Positions 31,013 through 41,740 of a stretch of 64,000 nt of DNA are shown here, one piece after another; the first letter of the stretch is position 1; the number at the start of each line of letters is the position of its first letter. The notes under the pieces were generated by a model. It was not told the origin of the DNA and made no database searches. It was given only the letters and a program-made list of their open reading frames with translations. Position numbers and translations under genes: made by a program. Source of the stretch: Pictodentalium vernedei (Eukaryota > Mollusca > Scaphopoda > Dentaliida > Dentaliidae); assembly GCA_031216915.1 (NCBI GenBank), contig CM062289.1, positions 251,343,113 through 251,407,112 on the forward strand. The letters are read 5' to 3'.

Positions 31013-32993
31013 TGGTTTGTACCTCTATCGTGTTCCGGTAGGCGGAAGATTATCGAGTTTTATAAATGATTGGGCATCAATTACGGACGACCCCTGGGTT
31101 CGAGGGGTAATTTCGGAAAGACTAAGAATATCCTTCAAACGAAAGCCTCCATTAACTCGAAGTCCAAAATGGACTCAGCTTCCGTCAAATCCGCAGAAAA
31201 GAGACGCTCTTTTATCAGAAGTACAGTCTCTTCTGAAGAAGAACGCGGTAGAGGTCGTAAAAGACCAGGAATCACCGGGTTTCTACAGCCATCTGTTTCT
31301 GGTTCCGAAACCAGGTGGCTCGTTCCGTCCAGTCATAGATCTGAGCTGGATAAACAAGCTGATCGTTGCTCCAAAGTTCTATATGGAGACAATTCGATCA
31401 GTCAGAGCGAGTATTCGGGTGAACGACTATGCTACAAGCATAGATCTCAAGGATGCGTACTTTCCTGTCATGGTACATCCGACATTCAGAAAGTATCTAC
31501 GCTACGCAGTCCTAGGAGTTGTATATCAGTTCCGAGCGATGTGCTTCGGTTTGAACCTAGCGCCCTGGGCTTTCACTCGAATAATGAACTCGGTAATGAT
31601 ATATTTCCGAGCTCATTCGTCTGCGGTAACGTCAGCCTACCTGGACGACATTCTTCAGAGGTACGGCAACGAGTTAACGCTTCAGAACGATGTGCAGAAT
31701 CTGCTTCTATTACTCCGATGTCTCGGTTTTATAATAAACGAGGAGAAGTCGGATCTGGTGCCGTCCAAGTCATTCACTCATCTGGGAATGAGCTTCGAGA
31801 CGCACAACAATCTGGTTCGTCTGCCGTTAACCAGAGCGAAATTAATCAGTTGTTACGCTCGCTATTGTCTTCACTCAGACAAAGTCACAGCAAGAGAGTT
31901 CATGAGACTGATAGGTCTGTGCGAAGCCGCTGCGGATCTCATTCCGATGGGGCGGTTACGCACTCGTCCTCTCCAAATTTTCTTGACTCAGAATTGGAGT
32001 GTAAAGATTCATTCACTCGATATAGACATTCTCTTGTCAAATCAAGTGAAACAAGAGATTCAGACTTGGGCAAACATTCAGTGGTTGACTCAGGGAGTTC
32101 CACTGCAGTTGCCGGATCCAAGTTTTACTATTATGACGGATGCCAGTCAAACAGGTTGGGGTGCAACATTGATCCCAACGGATTCGAAGTGCCAGGGTCT
32201 TTGGGATCTGCAGTTTCTAGGCAAGCACATAAACATCAAGGAAATGATATCAATTTGGCTTGCACTACATCATTGGATGAACATTATTCAGAAAGCACAT
32301 GTCCAAATCCTGTCCGACAATACGACAGTAGTAGCGTATATTCGGAACCAGGGAGGCACTCATTCCATTCCGTTATTCAATTTAACAGAAAGAATCCTTC
32401 TGTTTGTTCTAGAACACCAGGTTCTACTTTTGGTCTGTCATATTCCGGGTTGTCTGAATGTATTAGCAGACTCCCTTTCACGGAAGGGTCGCTTGTTGCC
32501 GTCAGAATGGACTCTCAACAAACAGGTATTCATTCAGATTTGCTACCAATGGGAGCGGCCAATGATAGACTTATTTGCGACACAGCTCAACAATCAGTTG
32601 CAGACGTATGTGTCTCCATGTCCGGATCCCCGAACATATGCTCTATCGATCTCGTGGGACGGAATGATAGGATATGCGTATCCTCCAGCACTGTTGATTC
32701 AGCAGATATTGCTAAAGATAAAACAATCTCAATGCAAAATTCTGTTGGTAGCATCTCTGTCTCCACAGAGACCATGGATAAATCTACTCAGGTGTCTGCT
32801 GTGGAACATACCACGGAAGCTTCCTCCACGAGAGGATCTTCTTTCGCAGGGGAAATCGGGTCAACTACATCACAACCCGCAAGGTCTCAACCTTCACGTA
32901 TTTCCGTTGTGTGGTCCTTCTTGCACGGCAAGCATTTTACAGGACGAGCAGTGGATGCAAATTCTAACTGTAGGAGGACCTCCTCTTCGCTAA
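30846..32993 (+). CDS. DIRS reverse transcriptase/RNase H frame, open (DIRS B)
   Basis: Open frame of 715 residues, +1 relative to gag and overlapping its last 167 bases. It carries the segment PLTRSPKWTQLPSNPQKRDA, the catalytic site SAYLDDILQRYG, RNase H (FTIMTDASQTGWG, NIKEMISIWLAL, LSDNTTVVAYI, VLADSLSR) and the DIRS-typical downstream region IDLFATQLNNQLQTYVSPCP ... IGYAYPP that is often compared to a Dam-like methyltransferase. It is very similar to D-inner. A small in-frame loss (PDPRTYALSISWDG against PDPRAFAVDALSIPWDG) is the main difference. It could still make enzyme, but gag and recombinase are broken in this copy. Confidence 0.85.
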   Translation: MHPLGLILETVKAATHVGDVILAEITGQTSLGRRGKVRVVEDVVSPSASLAGPGGDGLYLYRVPVGGRLSSFINDWASITDDPWVRGVISERLRISFKRKPPLTRSPKWTQLPSNPQKRDALLSEVQSLLKKNAVEVVKDQESPGFYSHLFLVPKPGGSFRPVIDLSWINKLIVAPKFYMETIRSVRASIRVNDYATSIDLKDAYFPVMVHPTFRKYLRYAVLGVVYQFRAMCFGLNLAPWAFTRIMNSVMIYFRAHSSAVTSAYLDDILQRYGNELTLQNDVQNLLLLLRCLGFIINEEKSDLVPSKSFTHLGMSFETHNNLVRLPLTRAKLISCYARYCLHSDKVTAREFMRLIGLCEAAADLIPMGRLRTRPLQIFLTQNWSVKIHSLDIDILLSNQVKQEIQTWANIQWLTQGVPLQLPDPSFTIMTDASQTGWGATLIPTDSKCQGLWDLQFLGKHINIKEMISIWLALHHWMNIIQKAHVQILSDNTTVVAYIRNQGGTHSIPLFNLTERILLFVLEHQVLLLVCHIPGCLNVLADSLSRKGRLLPSEWTLNKQVFIQICYQWERPMIDLFATQLNNQLQTYVSPCPDPRTYALSISWDGMIGYAYPPALLIQQILLKIKQSQCKILLVASLSPQRPWINLLRCLLWNIPRKLPPREDLLSQGKSGQLHHNPQGLNLHVFPLCGPSCTASILQDEQWMQILTVGGPPLR

Positions 32994-35570
32994 ACTATGC
33001 GGCTAAGTGGAAGGTCTTTTGTCGTTGGTGTAGGGATCATTCTGTTGATATTTTTGATCCCTCCATTCCAGACATTGCAAACTTTCTAGTATACTTGTTT
33101 GATGAGATCAAACTGCAGTCTGTTACTATTAAAGGTTATAGGTCTATGTTATCTGATACCTATGCCAGGGTTTCCGCTATACCGGCAGCGGGTCCGTCAA
33201 CCGGACCCATTACCCTCTCCCCCCCCCCCCCCCCTCCCGATCATACCAGGATCAGTCAGAAAAGCTGGTGGTTAAAATGTCGAGTACAATGCTGTATCGT
33301 AACGACACTCGGGATCCTTTGTTTCCGTGTAATATAGGCACAGTTATGTTGTATTCTATGCCTACTATTACTGGCGACAACCTGATACCTTATAACCCCC
33401 AGGCGAGAGGGGGAAACAAAGTTCAAATCCTAAACGTCATCTATAAAATTTCGGACTCAAATTGTCGTGTTTGGTCCGAAATCACTGGCTTTTATTTTGA
33501 GCGACAAATGATGTACTCGTTTTGGAAGCTGTCACTTGTTTCAAATGAGTGTGCAGACTGCTGTCAGTAGTTGTCTGAAACACTCCCACAACATATAGTT
33601 TTCACAGTTTTCACAGTGGTTGAATATCATCAAAAAGATACTGATTGAACACTGCCACTTTCGAGTGGTGCACAACTCATTGTGAAAGAACACTGCCACT
33701 TTCGAGCGTGCACAACTCATTGTGAAAAATGGGTGTTCAGAAATTAATGAGAAAGTGGTAATTAAAAATAAAAAATAATTACAACTCTGGTATTTGAGAA
33801 TTATATAACAATATAACCAGGGATATGATTTATGACTTATTGGTTCAATAAAACATGCTCATTTATCATTTCATCATGCCCTGCAACATGTGAAGTTATG
33901 ACTTTCAGTGTAAAATCAATTTTTCGAATGTTGCCAAGGGAGGCAACTATTTTGTTATTCATATTTCGCTGTGTAAATTTTATCTGGTCTTCATATTATG
34001 ATTCTTTTATTGAGTTTGTGTGAAGCTATATTTTGTTTTATTCATAAAATTTTTTAAAAATGTACATATTTAAAAAAAAACTCTATTTTTAAACAGACAA
34101 TGTCTGTTTTCAAGGGGGTGGTTTGCAGAGCTGATTGACATACTTAACGTCCATTTCTGGCTTCGACTTTCGAGAGCAGCCTGTACAAAAAAATGAAAAC
34201 AACACCGCATGGTTTTCTGTTTGTTTTATTCATTAAATTGAGGATTAAAACCCGAAATCTGAAAATGAAACGTATGTACAAGATAATTATGAGAATTTTT
34301 AAAGCCAATTCTATAAAATTGGTAGGCGGTTTCCAAAGAAACGTAACATACCCATTGGATATTTACTTGCCTTATATCGCCAATTTCAGACGCATCCCAA
34401 CGCATCTTGCAAGCACTATTACTCGTCCCGAAGCCCCCCCCCCCCCCACACACACACACACACTTTGCAATTTATCCACTACAAGCACCCCCCTGGGCTT
34501 CTACACGAGTCAGTACGGTAATTGCACGTGCATGACATTACACGTCAGTATCATGGTTCTTTTCGAATACTACCGCGAGCGGTTGTAAACAAAGCTCAGT
34601 CACTGTTAGGATTCGTGGATTTTGTGTTGTCTTGGGTTTGTATTTTTATGAAATCTCCGACCAGATGTAGTATTGTGTGTCCCGTGGGAATTTAGAGAAT
34701 TGTAGGAGGAAAAAATACATATTTTCCACATCAATTATTCAGCATTTTAGCGAACCCCCCCCCCCCCCCCAGATCCCCCTCTATACGCACGTGCTGTCGG
34801 AACGTGCGGCACATGCCTTTGGCATGTGAGTTTCACTTTCTTTAAACTACCGGACCCACAAATTTTCCCCTAGATTAATTCCTAAATGGAATTTAGCTTG
34901 GGTTCTTCTTAAATTAAAAGAAAAGCCATTTGAGCCTCTTGAGACAGTGGACTTCAAATTCTTATCTTATAAGACAGCATTTCTCTTAGCTTTCTCTTCA
35001 GCTAGAAGAGTCAGTGAGCTTCATGCACTATCTATGGACGATTCTCACTATCGTAGTGTCGGGAACACTATTACCTTTACTACTAATGTTGAATTTTTGG
35101 CTAAGAATCAGGCTCCTAATAAATATCCGAAACCTATTGTTATTAAGGCTCTTCCGTCTTCAGACGGGCATAGGCCTTTACTCTGTCCGGTTAGAGCTTT
35201 ACGTATTTATAAACGAAGATCTCAGTTTATCAGAAAGGGACGAAAACGCTTCTTTCTGTCTCTGATGCCTAATAGAAAGGACATTACGGTCCATTCTATT
35301 GCTAGATGGATTCAATTAACTATCCGTACTGCTTATGATAATCTATCTTCAACTCAGCAGTCTGTACTTAAGATTTCGGCTCATGAAGTAAGATCTCTTT
35401 CTACGTCTTGGGCTTACGCAAACAGTGTTGCTATTACAGATTTAATGAAGGCTGCATATTGGTCTCAGCCTTCCACATTCACGAATTTTTATCTCAGAAA
35501 TATTGAATCCATTTCTGGAGACCTGCATTGTTTAGGTCCGTTATCTGTTGCTCAGAATGTCGTCCACTAA
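31013..35570 (+). pseudogene. Tyrosine recombinase frame, interrupted by a 1.7-kb insertion (DIRS B)
   Basis: This frame is the gag frame. After the TGA at 31,067 it is open to 33,337, overlapping the reverse transcriptase frame for 1.9 kb. The recombinase proper starts around 33,000 (AAKWKVFCRWCRDHSVDIFD) and is cut at 33,165. It resumes at about 34,871 and runs to 35,570 with the arginine SSARRVSELHAL, the box SAHEVRSLSTSW and the tyrosine FTNFYLRN. Eighty-six bases present in D-inner between these points are missing, so excision alone would not restore the frame. Confidence 0.85.
33166..34870. mobile_element. 1.7-kb insertion in the DIRS B recombinase
   Basis: Sequence absent from D-inner. 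It starts cagggtttccgctatacc with an internal C run (about 33,221-33,237) and ends ccggacccacaaattttccc. The motif ccggaccc occurs near both ends. It contains a 49-bp direct duplication (gaacactgccactttcgag, about 33,648-33,740), a second C run at 34,437, a CA run, a stretch cccctgggcttctacacgag and gtcagtacggta near 34,510 that match the pogo element end, and another C run at 34,757. No target duplication is visible. It is probably a composite of non-autonomous DNA elements. Confidence 0.5.
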
Positions 35571-36008
35571 ACAGTTGCAACTATAGTTATGCAGGCTTTC
35601 TGTTCTGGCAGTGACTCTGTCCTGCTGCCCTCTTCGCTCTGGGCTATTTGACCCAGGGCAAGGAGAAGGGGGGGGGGGGGGGAGGGTGTTCCCTTAGGTC
35701 ACCTGCTTTATAGTGAAAAGTCAGTAATTCTGAGTCGGTACCCGGGATGGTTTTAAAGTGTAAAGTTAATGTTTAAATTCATTCTTGTCATATTTTTAAA
35801 GTGTAGCTCGGTGTGAAGCATTTGTATATGTCACGTGTCAAACGGGCGTTAATATACAATCCTCGGACACTTTTAAAGAGTATAAAGAGTCTCAATTCTC
35901 TGGACTTACTTTATTTATTGGCTTACTTTAAAAATAATTAGTATAAGGGGTTATACTGGATGTTAATAGAGAACATGAATGTTATTATTCTCAATTATGG
36001 AGGGTGTT

Positions 36009-36043
36009 GTGTCTTTCTAATTTATCATAAATAAGAAAGATAC
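36009..36043 (+). promoter_or_regulatory. Conserved 3' stem-loop (DIRS B)
   Basis: Arms gtgtctttct / agaaagatac (one G-T pair), followed by atgtaaagcctaatactcc as in D-inner. Confidence 0.65.
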
Positions 36044-36138
36044 ATGTAAAGCCTAATACTCCTTTTCTCCTCGAGGGGATAACTCTATTATATATAGTTG
36101 AGCTTATTGGATTTTCCTCTATGTCCTTTTTACTATTC

Positions 36139-36226
36139 AGCTATGTCTGGCTCATTGGTACAGTATAAAAATGTTAAAAAATTTATAGTAATTTATATAT
36201 TTTTTATACTTACCAATGACCCAGAT
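36139..36226 (+). repeat. DIRS internal complementary region (element B)
   Basis: Complement of the left end (agctatgtctggctcattgg) fused to the complement of the right end. It has decayed slightly (cccagat for cccagac). Confidence 0.85.
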
Positions 36227-36301
36227 GGGGATGGCCCTCCCAGGAGTTGGGAACTCATACCTCCCCGCTGAGAACATAGCACTGACCAGGCACTGCTTGT
36301 A

Positions 36302-36528
36302 AGAATGATAATTGGCGCCAATTTCGAGACCTCCTTGACACTGCGCATGCACAGTGGAGGAAAAGTATGGAGGACCATTTAGGACATGATTTTTTCGGTT
36401 TAAGATGCAAATTTTGGGGATTGGGGGGCAAAATTTGTGTTTGACCCTAGATTTTGAGAATTAGCACCAGCTATGTCTGGGTCATTGGTAAGTATAAAAA
36501 ATATATAAATTACTATAAATTTTTAAAC
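36302..36528 (+). repeat. Right inverted terminal repeat of DIRS B
   Basis: Inverse of the left repeat plus the AT-rich extension, ending ttttaaac. The element stops next to a T-rich host segment. Confidence 0.85.
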
Positions 36529-38625
36529 TTTTTTTTTGATTTCAGTAAATCACTGCACAATGATGTCAAAGTTTCAAACCTGCAAACATTTCCCATAATG
36601 CCACCTTGAATTTAACCAAGTCAACCTTGCTAGACAGAGCTTGTTGAGGATTTGAACTAATGCACGCATTCTGTTTCTTCGTCGCTGTGATCTTTTGGTG
36701 GCTTGGTCAATGTTAACAGTCTCTAAACAGTGGAGATATGTATGGACTACAGAGGGGGGATAATTTTTTCTGTAAATTATAATCAGTTCAACTGAGGATA
36801 ACTTGGCAGGAAATTTATTCCAAGTTATCAGATGAGAATGTTATACAAGGTTTGTGTGATCATTTTGCAGTTCTGGTAATTTGCCATCGCTCTCTCGGCA
36901 AAAAAATATGCAGACAAGCAATTTGGGGGTGGTGGAGGGGTGTTGAGTGCCTTCTGGTTTTTCAGGAGCAAATGCGGTTGTTTTTGGGAGGATGGCAAAA
37001 ATGTTCCCATTTTGACAGCATGTTTCAAATTGCCCCCAAATCCCTGTTCATCAGTGAATATTTCATCATTTTGTTTTTAAATATAATGACAGGCTTCTCT
37101 GGTTTGTATATACTCTATTCTAAAATGTACTAACCATGATTGATTATTGAGGAAATTAAAATTCATTTTAAAGTGGATTCCCGTTTTAGTGTATTCAAAT
37201 TATTCTTTTGACTTTTTGAGGGGTTCTATGTGTGACCGGTTATGTTTTCCATAACCGGTTAACTGTCACCACATATAACATATACCAACTCAAGTGGAGT
37301 TGAAACAATCGTGAAGAAGGAAGCAAAAATCACCAATATCGCATCTAAGTACTTCTCATATGCTGGCTTTTCCTTCTCTTGTAGACCTTTTAGCAACCTC
37401 TTTAGCCCTCATGCAAGCCCTCCAGTTTCCAGTCTTGACATCTCACTGTACCCGGAGTGTGGGATGGCATGAAGCCCCTCTCCCTGTCATAGGTAGGCAT
37501 AGTCCTCTTAATACTTCTCAGTACCTCTCCTACGGAGGTCCCGGACCCCAGTCTCTGTAAGGCGTACTGACTACTTATCACCTCAGGTCTACCTGGGCTG
37601 AGGGCCAAGATAAGCCAGTGGTGGTTTGTAAGCTAATAAGGAGAGAGTGTTTTATAGGTTGATTTAACTCTAGGTATTTCCGGCACGAGGTTACCCCGGG
37701 TGTTGAATGTGTTGTTAAACCCCAATAAATAAATAACTCTAGGTATAGAATTTGGGCAAAATGACCTAATGCGAATGGGTATTGGTGTGAAATGACTCTG
37801 AGCGAATGGGAATTAGGGCAAAATAACCCAACACCTTTCACACACTTGTACTGTTGAATTGTCACTGCGATTAACTATTCTTGATAATGAGTTTAATGAC
37901 TAATAGACATAGCAGTATTTTTACGGAAGGAGGGTTGATGTATGAGGTATGTGACCACTAGATAAAAATACTACCTGGATAAGAGGTCACAGGACCTATT
38001 GTCGAGGTGGACTGTGTAATATCTCATTCTACCATAAGATAGGCAAGAGAGCCAATTTACTTTAATTACTGGGTGGTCCAAGTCTTGGAACTTAGGGTGC
38101 TGCATGTTCAATTTAGGCAGCGGAATTAAAATAAATAAAAATGCTATGCATAGCATGTTAGTGATTGTTTAATAATATAAATGTAAATTACAACATGATG
38201 GGTTGAGCTCCATTGGCATACATTGGTAAGCTTTGTGTTCACTCTGAGGACAGCCCTTTTATTTTAAGCAAGACATATTTCCTCTCGGGTGACTGGATTG
38301 TGCATTCCGGACAGATGGAATCCTGAGGCCCAGAATAGGGAATCCAAGGATCCGAAAGGCCAAACCATGGTTCGCCCCATCAGATCTTTGGATGACCCAT
38401 TACTGGCCCTAACATTTTTTCCTGGCGGTAAGCCTGCTTTCACCTAACATATAGCTGCCAAAAAACAGCCAGGAAATCAGTCAGAACAATGCTGTAACAG
38501 CTTAAAATATATCAAAACTTTTTTTTACCATGCATATATGGTTGATACTGGAACCAGCTCAACGAACCAGTTCCAATTACATCTGTTAATTTGCATGGTT
38601 TTATTTAAAATAGCGACCAATGTAT
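36529..38625 (+). other. Host intron, no exon recognised
   Basis: About 2.1 kb of mostly single-copy-looking sequence. No match to the expected continuation of the SEP domain. It contains a short palindrome around accggttatgttttccataa (about 37,238) and a possible SINE (separate entry). Confidence 0.5.
37350..37735 (+). mobile_element. Possible SINE
   Basis: A G/C-richer block of about 385 bp that ends in gttgttaaaccccaataaataaataa, a short A-rich repeat tail like those of SINEs. No convincing A and B boxes were found, so RNA polymerase III origin is only a suggestion. Confidence 0.3.
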
Positions 38626-38840
38626 ATTTTTATACTAAAACCAATGGCCCAGACTTAGCTGGTGCAACCTCAATATTATTAAGGGCCAAACACAAATTTT
38701 GAACCCCCAAATCCCCCAAATGTGCATACAATACCAAAAATTAAAAGTCCTATCTGGCCCTCCATACTTTTAGTACTTGCACATGGGCAGTACCCAGGAA
38801 GAGACCGGAATTGGCGCAAACATCATTCTTCTGTTTGGCC
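38626..38840 (+). repeat. Left inverted terminal repeat of DIRS E
   Basis: Begins atttttatactaaaaccaat. The palindrome has decayed to gcacatgggcag. It corresponds to the right repeat of G (4,285-4,521) in reverse complement. Confidence 0.75.
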
Positions 38841-41082
38841 CAAAGTCAGTAACAACTGAACTGACATCTGTGCTTTAAATTCTCATTTTTGAAGATGCAA
38901 GACACAAATCAATGACGGTTTTCATGGAATCAACAGTGTAACAGGATGCTGGAAGTGAATAATGGTGTTTTGGATGTTCAGGGCTGTAACTTTATAATTT
39001 TTATGTAAAATTATTCATGTTCCCCTATTTCGGGATATGCTTCTGAACGTCGTCATTATAATATGACTCCACTGTTGTTTTGTTAGTATTACTTCCCTTC
39101 TCTCTCTTGAACCCTCCTGTTATACTCCCAAGCTCTTTCATTTTGTTTATTGGAGAATTTTTTTTAAATTCTTGGGAGTTTAACTTGTAAACAGAATAGG
39201 TATTCTGTTTATCCCCTATGTTTACGTCCTGTCTATTTCTGTTCAGGACGTTTTTGTATTCTTGCATCTTCTACCAGATGCATTGTTTTTAATTCATATG
39301 AAGATCTTGCTCTGCATCAGGTGGTTGTTGATCAGTTACTGACTCTGGGCCTTTGTTGTGCCTGTTGTTGGTTAGTTTCTGGTTTTTCCTCTTGACGTTG
39401 TTGTCCGTTCAATAACGTTTTGGATTTGTATTAATTTAATGTTTAGTTTTAAAACAATTACTATTTTTATACTGTAACCAATGACCCAGACTTAGCTGGT
39501 GCTAACCCAAAAATATCTAGGGCCAAACACAAATTTTGCCCCCCAATCCCCAAAATTTGCATGCAAAACCAAAAATTAAAAGTCCTATCTGGCCCTCCAT
39601 ACATTTTACCCTCCGCACATGTGCATACTCCAGGAAGTCACCGAATCTGGTGCCAAATAAATCATTCTTTGTTTGGCCCTTGTCAGATAACAACAAACTG
39701 ATATTTGTGCTTTTAAATCTCAATTAATAATGATGCCAGACACAAATCAATGGTTAAATTGGTGGATCCAAGGACAGAACTGGATAAAGGAAGGAAGAAA
39801 CGGTGGTTTGATACGTTCAGGGCTGTAATTTTTTATTATTTAGTAAAATTAGTTCATGTTCCCTAATTTCGGGACATGAGCCTGACGTTATCTGATTGAT
39901 TATGATCTATCCACTGTTTATTTAGTATTCCTTCTCTGCCTTCCCTTGACCCCCCAGTTAAGCTCCCAAGCTTTTTGGCTTGTTTTAATAAAGATTTTTT
40001 ATACAATTTATTGGGAGTTTAACGTTTTATGCAGAAAATTATTCTGTACATCCCCAGGGTTACGTCCTCATCCTTAGGGTGTTCGGGCATTTTGGTCATG
40101 CATCTTACATCCAATGTATCGTTTTTTCTTCTGAGGAAGATCTTGCTTTACATCGGATAGTCTTGTTTCTGTTACTGACTTCGGGTCGTGTTGCCTGGGG
40201 TCTTGATTCAGGTGTTTTGTTTACATCTATAGATAGTTTCCTATTTTTATTTAGGAACAACAGTTGTAGGTAACATTAAATATTCTGATAGTGTGGTAGT
40301 TTATTTTACACAGTTTTTATAATTTTGTCCACACTTAGGCTTTTTTGGGCTCATCTTTCCCTTTGGGAACTTGGGCTCTTATGTTTGGAAAAATTTTTCA
40401 AAAATTCGTATTTTATATTTGAAAGAGTTTTTCCTTTGGATATATTTATTTCATTGATTATATTTAATGTTATCTTATATTATATGTAAATTTGGTGGTG
40501 GTACAATGACATATATTAGTGTTAGGTAATTATTTTTATCTAATAGTATGGCAAATAGAGGAAACATTTCCTTTATTTACCTGGTCGTTGTAATGAGTTT
40601 ATTTGATCTACTACCACTAATTCTACTCCATGTATCAGATTTGATAATCTGAATGACGGGCGTCATGGTTTGTTTAGGCGAGTGGACACTATCGGTCCTA
40701 TCGCAGTGAGGGGACTCGGTGGTCCTCTCGTCAAAAGGTCACTATAGATTTTAGTTTCTATTTACAGAGGAACAGGAACATGATGTGGCTTCGTGACACC
40801 ATCAAGGAGTGTGCTGTCATTGCAAATCAGTCGAGAGCTAGCGGCAAAAGTTCTCAGGTATTAGACAAGGCATAGATCCTTAGTAGGATTGATGACCTTG
40901 TCGCCAGCTAGCTCGACCGGCAGATCTAACTCGTATGTGAGGGATGTGATGCCGGGTATGTCTCTTGCGGTCGAGAAGAGAAATAAGGGTGTAGCGAGCA
41001 CTATAAACATGCAACATGCTCACTCTGCGACGTCGGGAAGGAGGAAGCACAGGAAGGAGGAAGTAGACAAGTTTCGAGGTAT

Positions 41083-41740
41083 GCTCGTCCGGATCCTCGT
41101 GATCGCGAGCAAGAGGGAGGTCCCTCTCTCTTATAGCAACATCTGCGATCAGAGGTTGTTGGTAGGAACTTGGCGGTCAAGTTCTGAGGTATGCTCGTAC
41201 AGGTCTTCTGTGATTGTGAGCAAGAGAGAGGTCCCTCTCTCTTATAACAACATCTGCGATCAGAGGTTGTTGGTAGGAACTTGGCGGTCAAGTTCTGAGG
41301 TATGCTCATACAGGTCCGTGATTGCGAGCAAGAGAGAGGTCCCTCTCTCTTATAACAACATCTGTGATCAGAGGTTGTTGGTAGAAACTTGTGTCGGTCT
41401 GACAAGTTCGAAGGTACGCTCGTCCAGGTCGTCCGTGATTGCAAGCAAGAGAGAGGTCCCTCTCTCTTATAACAACTCTGGAGCCAGATGTTGTTGGTAG
41501 GAACTTGGCGGTCAAGTTCTGAGGTATGCTCGTCCAAGTCGTTCATGATTGCGAGCAAGAGACAGGTCCCTCTCTCTTATAACAACTTCTGTGGCCAGAG
41601 GTTGTTGGTGGGAACTTGTTGGTCAAGTTCTGAGGTATGTTCGTTCAGGTTGTCAGTGATTTCGAGCAAGAGAAAGGTCCCTCTCTCTTATAACAACATC
41701 TGGGGACAGAGGTTGTTGGTACGAACTTGTGTCAGTTGAA
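41083..41740 (+). repeat. Six tandem copies of a gag segment (DIRS F)
   Basis: The gagcaagagagaggtccctc segment recurs at 41,107, 41,218, 41,326, 41,443, 41,563 and 41,664, with a period of 101-120 bp. Each unit contains the twin palindromes (agagaggtccctctct, then an acaacatct...agaggttgt type) and a gaacttg...caagttc inverted repeat. The source is the gag region that is present once at 55,077-55,124 in D-inner. An open frame runs through part of it (40,889-41,500), but its product is only the repeat. Confidence 0.85.

Larger units (their letters stand above)
27401..36528 (+). mobile_element. DIRS element B (nearly intact, recombinase interrupted)
   Basis: A 9,128-bp element including a 1,705-bp insertion. 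Left end at 27,401 (atttttatactgtacc), right end ...ttttaaac at 36,528. Inverted repeats of about 200 bp differ at only a few positions. It has leader hairpins, gag with frameshift and duplication, an open reverse transcriptase/RNase H frame, a recombinase split by the insertion, a G15 tract (35,668-35,682), a stem-loop (36,009-36,043) and an internal complementary region (36,139-36,226). It lies just inside the intron of the p47 gene. Confidence 0.92.

Noticed and set aside
34193-34588. 131-codon open frame in the DIRS B insertion
   Set aside because: It crosses C and CA runs and matches no known family. Likely incidental.
36529-38625. Search for the next p47 exon (remainder of the SEP domain)
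   Set aside because: No stretch resembling EVP..L..LA.GG with splice sites was found by eye. Tool-based alignment could still find a diverged exon.
40889-41500. A 203-codon open frame as a protein gene with internal repeats
   Set aside because: It is only the tandemly amplified gag segment of decayed DIRS F, has no counterpart as a separate gene and is open by virtue of the repeat.
41001-41558. Minus-strand 185-codon open frame
   Set aside because: Shadow of the same tandem repeats, with no recognised domain.
41083-41740. CRISPR-like array of regular repeats
   Set aside because: The units are contiguous tandem copies without unique spacers, in an animal genome and inside a retroelement.
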